Shown piece by piece: positions 59,547-64,000 of a DNA stretch of 64,000 nt; within the stretch, counting starts at the first letter, position 1; every line of letters begins with the position of its first letter. This stretch comes from Noviherbaspirillum massiliense JC206. GTDB lineage: Bacteria; Pseudomonadota; Gammaproteobacteria; Burkholderiales; Burkholderiaceae_D. The DNA is taken from positions 218,436 through 282,435 of the forward strand of contig NZ_HE978634.1 of NCBI RefSeq assembly GCF_000312045.1. Direction: 5' to 3'. The position numbers and the translations under genes were made by a program. The notes below the pieces were generated by a model. The model worked only from the letters and a program-made list of their open reading frames with translations, was not told where the DNA came from and ran no database searches.

Positions 59547-60392
59547 TTATTCTCCTGCTTTCTCAGCCGGTGCGGCAGCGCTGTCGGCTGCGCCTTCCTT
59601 CTTGGCGCGGACGCGCTTGCCTGCCGGAGCGGCACCTGCGCCGGCCGCTTGTCCTTCAGGCCGCTTCGTGCGCGGACGGGCGCCGGGTTTTCCATCGTCG
59701 CGGCGCGGGCCACGGCGCTTCTTCTCTTCATCGGCAGGAGCCTCGATCGTCGGGGCTTCACCGCTTGCAAGCCGGTCGCCCTTGTAGACCCAAACCTTGA
59801 TTCCGATGATCCCATAGGTCGTTTCAGCTTCGCCGAAGCCGTAGTCGATGTCGGCGCGCAGTGTATGCAGCGGCACACGCCCTTCGCGATACCACTCGGT
59901 TCGTGCGATTTCGATGCCGTTCAAACGGCCGGAGGAAGCAATCCTGATGCCCTGGGCACCAAGGCGCATCGCATTCTGCATGGCGCGCTTCATCGCGCGG
60001 CGGAACATGATCCGCTTTTCCAGCTGCTGGGCGATAGAGTCGGCGATTAGCTGAGCATCGGTCTCCGGCTTGCGGATTTCCTCGATGTTCACGTGAACCG
60101 GCACGCCCATGAGCTTGGTGAGGTCGGTCTTGAGAACCTCGATATCCTCGCCTTTCTTGCCAATAACGACGCCAGGACGCGAGCTGTAAATGGTGATGCG
60201 GGCGTTCTTCGCCGGGCGCTCGATCAAAACGCGACCAACGGAGGCATTCTTCAGTTTCTTCTTGAGGTAGGCGCGAACCTCGAGATCCTCGTTGAGCATG
60301 CTGGCAAAATTGTTATTGCCTGCATACCAGCGAGAGCCCCAGTTGCGGGTGACCGCAAGACGGAAACCGGTCGGATGAATTTTCTGTCCCAT
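59547..60392 (-). CDS. rpsC: 30S ribosomal protein S3 with long C-terminal extension
   Basis: A 281-residue protein with the KH domain ([17 protein letters not shown]) and the S3 C-terminal domain ([39 protein letters not shown]-type [10 protein letters not shown]). E. coli S3 is about 233 residues; here about 60 extra residues after KGDRLAS form a Lys/Arg/Ala/Pro-rich, probably disordered tail. It lies at the mRNA entry side of the 30S. Confidence 0.98.
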   Translation of the reverse strand: MGQKIHPTGFRLAVTRNWGSRWYAGNNNFASMLNEDLEVRAYLKKKLKNASVGRVLIERPAKNARITIYSSRPGVVIGKKGEDIEVLKTDLTKLMGVPVHVNIEEIRKPETDAQLIADSIAQQLEKRIMFRRAMKRAMQNAMRLGAQGIRIASSGRLNGIEIARTEWYREGRVPLHTLRADIDYGFGEAETTYGIIGIKVWVYKGDRLASGEAPTIEAPADEEKKRRGPRRDDGKPGARPRTKRPEGQAAGAGAAPAGKRVRAKKEGAADSAAAPAEKAGE

Positions 60393-60401
60393 CGTGACTC
60401 C

Positions 60402-60731
60402 TTAGTTGCCGACAGTCACGTAAATGTGACAGGTTTGCTTAGAGATGCGATCACCGCGGCCTTTCGCGCGTGCGGTGAAGCGCTTCAGGACTCCGCCCTT
60501 CTCGACGTAGATCGTCTTGACCTTGAGCTCGTCGATGTCGGCGCCGTCGTTGTGCTCGGCATTTGCAATGGCAGACTCGAGCACCTGCTTGATGAGGACC
60601 GCGCCTTTCTTCGGGCTGAAGGCCAAGATATTGAGCGCTTGATCGACTTTTTTACCGCGGATCAGGTCGGCAACCAGTCGGCCTTTTTGGGCCGACAGGC
60701 GCGCGCCACGGAGGGTAGCTTTAGTTTCCAT
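60402..60731 (-). CDS. rplV: 50S ribosomal protein L22
   Basis: A 109-residue protein, [20 protein letters not shown], with the loop [21 protein letters not shown] that lines the exit tunnel, where macrolide-resistance changes occur. The second of two adjacent ATGs is preferred. Confidence 0.98.
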   Translation of the reverse strand: METKATLRGARLSAQKGRLVADLIRGKKVDQALNILAFSPKKGAVLIKQVLESAIANAEHNDGADIDELKVKTIYVEKGGVLKRFTARAKGRGDRISKQTCHIYVTVGN

Positions 60732-60740
60732 CATCGGACC

Positions 60741-61016
60741 TTATTTCTTAGCCTTCTTGTCGGCAGCGTGGCCCTTGAACGTCCGGGTCAACGCGAATTC
60801 GCCGAGTTTGTGGCCAACCATGTTTTCTGAAACATAAACCGGCACATGCTGCTTGCCGTTATGCACCGCGATCGTCAAGCCGATGAAATCCGGCATGATC
60901 GTCGAGCGGCGCGACCAAGTCTTGATCGGCTTCTTGTCTTTCGTGGCCTGCGCAGCTTCAACTTTCTTCACCAGGTGGGCGTCACAGAACGGCCCTTTTT
61001 TCAATGAACGTGTCAT
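60741..61016 (-). CDS. rpsS: 30S ribosomal protein S19
   Basis: A 91-residue protein: [54 protein letters not shown]. Complete family length. Confidence 0.99.
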   Translation of the reverse strand: MTRSLKKGPFCDAHLVKKVEAAQATKDKKPIKTWSRRSTIMPDFIGLTIAVHNGKQHVPVYVSENMVGHKLGEFALTRTFKGHAADKKAKK

Positions 61017-61026
61017 GTGTTACCCC

Positions 61027-61854
61027 TTATTTCTTGCCACGGCGCGAGACGATCATCGAAGTCGTGCGCTTATTGCGACGCGTCTTCTTACCCTTGGTCT
61101 GCTGACCCCATGGCGACACCGGGTGACGACCGGCGGAGGTGCGCCCCTCACCGCCACCGTGCGGGTGGTCGATCGGGTTCATCACCACACCACGTACCGT
61201 CGGACGGATACCGCGCCAACGGGTGGCACCGGCCTTACCGATTTTGCGCAGGTTGTGCTCGCCATTACCAACTTCACCAACTGTTGCGCGGCACTCGATG
61301 TGCACGCGACGAACCTCGCCGGAACGCAGACGAACTTGAGCGTAAGTGCCTTCGCGCGCCATCAACACGACGGCGGCACCTGCGGTGCGCGCGAGCTGTG
61401 CGCCCTTGCCCGGCAACATCTCAACGCAGTGCATCGTCGTACCGACCGGTATATTGCGGATTGGCAGGCAATTGCCGGCTTTAATCGGCGCTTCGGATCC
61501 GTTCATGAGCTGATCGCCGACCGCCACGCCCTTGGGCGCGATGATGTAGCGACGCTCGCCGTCGGCGTAGCACAGAAGAGCGATATGGGCGCTACGGTTC
61601 GGATCGTATTCCAGGCGCTCCACTTTGGCGGCGACGCCATCCTTGTTGCGGCGGAAGTCGACCACGCGGTAATGGTGCTTGTGGCCACCACCGATATGAC
61701 GGGTGGTGATGTGACCGTTATTGTTGCGGCCGGCGGTCTTCGATTTCTTTTCGACGAGCCCAGCGAGCGGGCGGCCTTTGTACAGGTCGGGATTAACGAC
61801 CTTTACCATGCCGCGACGTCCGGGCGACGTCGGTTTCGTTTTCACGAGTGCCAT
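61027..61854 (-). CDS. rplB: 50S ribosomal protein L2
   Basis: A 275-residue protein with the peptidyl-transferase-centre loop [20 protein letters not shown], including the key His. Its ATG overlaps the rplW stop by one base (TAATG). Confidence 0.99.
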   Translation of the reverse strand: MALVKTKPTSPGRRGMVKVVNPDLYKGRPLAGLVEKKSKTAGRNNNGHITTRHIGGGHKHHYRVVDFRRNKDGVAAKVERLEYDPNRSAHIALLCYADGERRYIIAPKGVAVGDQLMNGSEAPIKAGNCLPIRNIPVGTTMHCVEMLPGKGAQLARTAGAAVVLMAREGTYAQVRLRSGEVRRVHIECRATVGEVGNGEHNLRKIGKAGATRWRGIRPTVRGVVMNPIDHPHGGGEGRTSAGRHPVSPWGQQTKGKKTRRNKRTTSMIVSRRGKK

Positions 61855-62171
61855 TACTTAGCCTCCTCGGTGAAGTTAATTTCCTGACCCGGCTTCAGGC
61901 AGACATACGCCTGGCGAGTATGGTTGCGACGACCCATGAAACGGCCGGCGCGCTTTTGCTTGCCCTGGCGATTCAACACCTGAACCGACTCCACCTGCAC
62001 CTTGAACAGCAGCTCGACGGCAGCCTTGATTTCCGGCTTGGTCGCATCGGGAGCAACACGGAAAACAACTTGTTCGTTCTTTTCTGCGACAAAAGTAGCT
62101 TTCTCCGAAATCACCGGAGCCAGCAACACCTTCATCAAACGCTCTTCGCTATGTTTCACATTCGCGCTCAT
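61854..62171 (-). CDS. rplW: 50S ribosomal protein L23
   Basis: A 105-residue exit-tunnel protein that docks trigger factor and [37 protein letters not shown]. Its ATG overlaps the rplD stop by four bases. Confidence 0.98.
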   Translation of the reverse strand: MSANVKHSEERLMKVLLAPVISEKATFVAEKNEQVVFRVAPDATKPEIKAAVELLFKVQVESVQVLNRQGKQKRAGRFMGRRNHTRQAYVCLKPGQEINFTEEAK

Positions 62172-62788
62172 GCCAGCATCTCCTCAATCTTGGCCAATGC
62201 CGGCTTAGTGATCAAAACTTTCTTGTAGAACACCAGCGATACCGGATCAGCATGACGCGGCTCGACGACCAGCACGTTCGGCAGGTTGCGCGAAGCGAGC
62301 AGCATGTTTTCATCGAGGCTATCAGTAATCACGAGCACGGAGTCCAGGCCCATGCCCTTCAACTTCTGCGCCAGCAGCTTGGTCTTCGGCGCATCAATGG
62401 ACAGGCTCTCGACAACAGACAAACGACCTTCGCGCGCCAACTGGGAAAGGATCGAGCAGATACCTGCGCGATACATTTTCTTGTTGACCTTGTGCGAAAA
62501 GTTTTCGTCGGGCGTATTCGGGAAAATGCGACCGCCTCCGCGCCACAGCGGCGAGGACGACATACCGGCACGAGCACGGCCCGTGCCTTTTTGACGCCAC
62601 GGCTTCTTGGTCGTGTGACTTACTTCACGGCGGTCTTTTTGCTTGCGGTTTCCACTGCGCGCATTTGCCTGGTAGGCAACGACGACTTGATGGATCAGCG
62701 CTTCGTTGTAGTCACGACCGAAGATCGTGTCCGGCGCAGCGACGTTAGAAGCAGCTTGACCCTGATCATTCAGGAGCTTGAGTTCCAT
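62168..62788 (-). CDS. rplD: 50S ribosomal protein L4
   Basis: A 206-residue protein with the tunnel loop [20 protein letters not shown]. In E. coli L4 also represses the S10 operon through the leader RNA. Three bases after rplC. Confidence 0.98.
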   Translation of the reverse strand: MELKLLNDQGQAASNVAAPDTIFGRDYNEALIHQVVVAYQANARSGNRKQKDRREVSHTTKKPWRQKGTGRARAGMSSSPLWRGGGRIFPNTPDENFSHKVNKKMYRAGICSILSQLAREGRLSVVESLSIDAPKTKLLAQKLKGMGLDSVLVITDSLDENMLLASRNLPNVLVVEPRHADPVSLVFYKKVLITKPALAKIEEMLA

Positions 62789-62791
62789 CGA

Positions 62792-63448
62792 TTAGGCTCC
62801 CTTCTTGGCTTTGACTTTAACGGCGGGACAAACGATCACTTGACCGTTCTTTGCACCCGGAACCGCACCCTTGACCAGCAGCAGCTGGCGCTCAGCGTCC
62901 ACGCGGGCGATTTCAAGGTTTTGCACGGTCACGGTGACGTCGCCCATGTGGCCAGTCATGCGCTTGCCCGGAAACACTCGACCGGGATCCTGTGCCATAC
63001 CGATGGAACCAGGGACATTGTGCGAGCGGGAGTTACCGTGAGTCGCGCGGCCGGAGCCGAAGTTGTAGCGCTTGATCGTGCCGGCATAACCCTTACCGAT
63101 CGACACGCCTTGCACGTCAACTTTCTGACCTGCTTCGAACAGGCTCACGCCGATAACGTCGCCAGCCTTCAGGTCTGCAAGCTTGGCGGTATCGATACGA
63201 AATTCTTTGAGGACGGTTCCAGCCTCGACACCTGCTTTCGCGAGGTGGCCGGCTGCGGCTTTATTCACGCGGGATGCGCGGCGCTGACCGAAGGTAACCT
63301 GCACGGCGGAATAACCATCCGTTTCAGGCGTTTTGATTTGTGTCACGCGGTTGTTCGACACGTCCAGCACGGTGACGGGAATCGTGTCCCCATCGTCCGT
63401 GAAAATGCGCATCATACCAACCTTGCGACCAACAAGGCCTAGGCTCAT
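62792..63448 (-). CDS. rplC: 50S ribosomal protein L3
   Basis: A 218-residue protein starting [20 protein letters not shown], with the conserved [27 protein letters not shown] region near the catalytic centre. The ATG at 63448 has GGAG seven bases upstream. A candidate promoter and two hairpins lie in the 157-base gap before it. Confidence 0.98.
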   Translation of the reverse strand: MSLGLVGRKVGMMRIFTDDGDTIPVTVLDVSNNRVTQIKTPETDGYSAVQVTFGQRRASRVNKAAAGHLAKAGVEAGTVLKEFRIDTAKLADLKAGDVIGVSLFEAGQKVDVQGVSIGKGYAGTIKRYNFGSGRATHGNSRSHNVPGSIGMAQDPGRVFPGKRMTGHMGDVTVTVQNLEIARVDAERQLLLVKGAVPGAKNGQVIVCPAVKVKAKKGA

Positions 63449-63461
63449 TGTTTTCTCCATT

Positions 63462-63528
63462 CCCGCCTACGATTGGGCGGGGCTGATGTTTGCACCACTT
63501 GAAAAGCGCGAGTCACAATTGGACTCGC
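63462..63528 (-). promoter_or_regulatory. Structured leader of rplC: two hairpins
   Basis: On the minus strand GCGAGTC/GACTCGC (63528-63508) is followed by CCCGCC/GGCGGG (63481-63462), the latter ending three bases before the GGAG region. Such a leader could hold a regulatory site for L3 or L4; this is inference. Confidence 0.4.
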
Positions 63529-63541
63529 ACGAAAGCCGGGT

Positions 63542-63570
63542 AGTATAGCGCGGAAACGAGCATTATTCAA
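63542..63570 (-). promoter_or_regulatory. Near-consensus sigma-70 promoter between rpsJ and rplC
   Basis: On the minus strand TTGAAT (63570-63565) and TATACT (63547-63542) are 17 bases apart, followed by the GC-rich ACCCGGC stretch common at stable RNA and ribosomal promoters. Transcription would start about 87 bases before the rplC ATG. Confidence 0.65.
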
Positions 63571-63605
63571 TAGCCGAATGCATGAAATGCAGTTCCGCGC
63601 GTTTC

Positions 63606-63917
63606 TTATTGCAGTTTGATTTCCACGTCCACGCCGGCAGGCAGGTCGAGCTTCATCAGTGCGTCAACCGTCTTGTCGGTCGGATCGACGATGTCCATCA
63701 GGCGTTGATGAGTGCGGATCTCGAACTGGTCGCGCGAGGTTTTGTTCACGTGCGGCGAACGCAGGATGTCGAAACGCTGAATGCGGGTAGGGAGCGGAAC
63801 GGGCCCCTTCACCACGGCGCCGGTACGCTTGGCCGTGTCAACGATTTCGAGCGCGGACTGGTCGATGAGGCGATAGTCGAATGCCTTCAGGCGGATGCGG
63901 ATCTTTTGGTTTTGCAT
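63606..63917 (-). CDS. rpsJ: 30S ribosomal protein S10
   Basis: A 103-residue protein: [20 protein letters not shown], the signature [20 protein letters not shown], and the NusE face that joins transcription antitermination. First gene of the S10 operon, preceded by a hairpin and a probable tuf. Confidence 0.99.
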   Translation of the reverse strand: MQNQKIRIRLKAFDYRLIDQSALEIVDTAKRTGAVVKGPVPLPTRIQRFDILRSPHVNKTSRDQFEIRTHQRLMDIVDPTDKTVDALMKLDLPAGVDVEIKLQ

Positions 63918-63937
63918 GATTTTCCTTGAAAGAGCGA

Positions 63938-63963
63938 GCCGCGAGGGAATTACCGCTCGCGGC
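63938..63963. repeat. Hairpin between probable tuf and rpsJ
   Basis: GCCGCGAG (63938-63945) pairs with CTCGCGGC (63956-63963) around ten bases. On the minus strand only TCGCTCTTTC follows, so it is a weak terminator or an mRNA processing hairpin. Confidence 0.5.
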
Positions 63964-63977
63964 GTTGTTTGTTTGCT

Positions 63978-64000
63978 TTAGGGCAGGATCTTGCCGACTA
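63978..64000 (-). CDS. tuf: 3' end of a gene, probably elongation factor Tu
   Basis: Only the last seven codons and the stop are visible: VVGKILP-stop. This resembles the EF-Tu C-terminus (GAGVVxKI..), and tuf normally precedes rpsJ in betaproteobacteria. The call rests on position plus these few residues. Confidence 0.55.

Overview
The window is a stretch of chromosome from a betaproteobacterium of the Burkholderiales, most likely Oxalobacteraceae (Herbaspirillum/Herminiimonas-like). I infer this from the gene order (pilMNOPQ-aroK-aroB-dgt; kdsD-kdsC-lptCAB-rpoN-hpf; S10-spc-alpha ribosomal cluster with infA between secY and rpmJ), the System II cytochrome c maturation pair (ResB/CcsB), and the moderately high GC content. 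No database was searched. I saw no rRNA, tRNA, prophage, plasmid genes or CRISPR array. Almost everything is core housekeeping DNA; the only clear mobile-type gene is a REP-associated tyrosine transposase near the left edge.

Layout. 1-3.1 kb: 5' part of gltB, then a small accessory patch with a RAYT transposase and a DUF2726-like protein. 3.1-8.5 kb: an HDOD protein downstream of a PAS-GGDEF-EAL protein (c-di-GMP signalling), then a polysaccharide deacetylase overlapping a family 4 glycosyltransferase. 8.5-14.5 kb: ssb, an MFS transporter, divergent uvrA, acylphosphatase and an AEC transporter. 14.6-22.1 kb: a CPA2 cation/proton antiporter, then the envelope operon kdsD-kdsC-lptC-lptA-lptB-rpoN-hpf, which makes KDO, exports LPS and carries sigma-54. 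22.2-31.3 kb: an enoyl-CoA hydratase-family gene converging on the left-reading operon pilM-N-O-P-Q-aroK-aroB-dgt. 31.6-36.6 kb: the PBP1A gene, cyaY, lptM, lysA and a predicted outer-membrane barrel. 36.6-42.4 kb: a left-reading periplasmic redox block (cytochrome c4, resB, ccsB, msrP, msrQ). 42.6-49.3 kb: engB, hemB, 1-Cys peroxiredoxin, dsbD, cutA and a NodIJ-type ABC exporter. 49.4-64 kb: the alpha, spc and S10 ribosomal operons, all read leftward, with the last codons of a probable tuf at the right edge.

How the genes work together. Three themes recur. The first is envelope construction: KDO and LPS export, peptidoglycan synthesis by PBP1A, diaminopimelate/lysine through lysA, type IV pilus assembly, and a small polysaccharide pair. 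The second is haem and thiol redox: hemB, dsbD, ResB/CcsB, cytochrome c4, MsrPQ and peroxiredoxin. The third is translation: about 28 ribosomal-protein genes with secY, infA and rpoA.

Most noteworthy. (1) The cytochrome c4 gene is broken in this sequence by a run of seven A's exactly where the signal peptide meets the mature protein; one more A restores a complete secreted di-haem protein. (2) The engB-hemB gap has, on the minus strand, a chain of hairpins ending in a textbook intrinsic terminator, with a CUCCUCCC anti-Shine-Dalgarno loop: a candidate small RNA that no protein gene explains. (3) A near-consensus promoter with structured leader lies between rpsJ and rplC, and GC-rich hairpins sit in each gap of the distal alpha operon.
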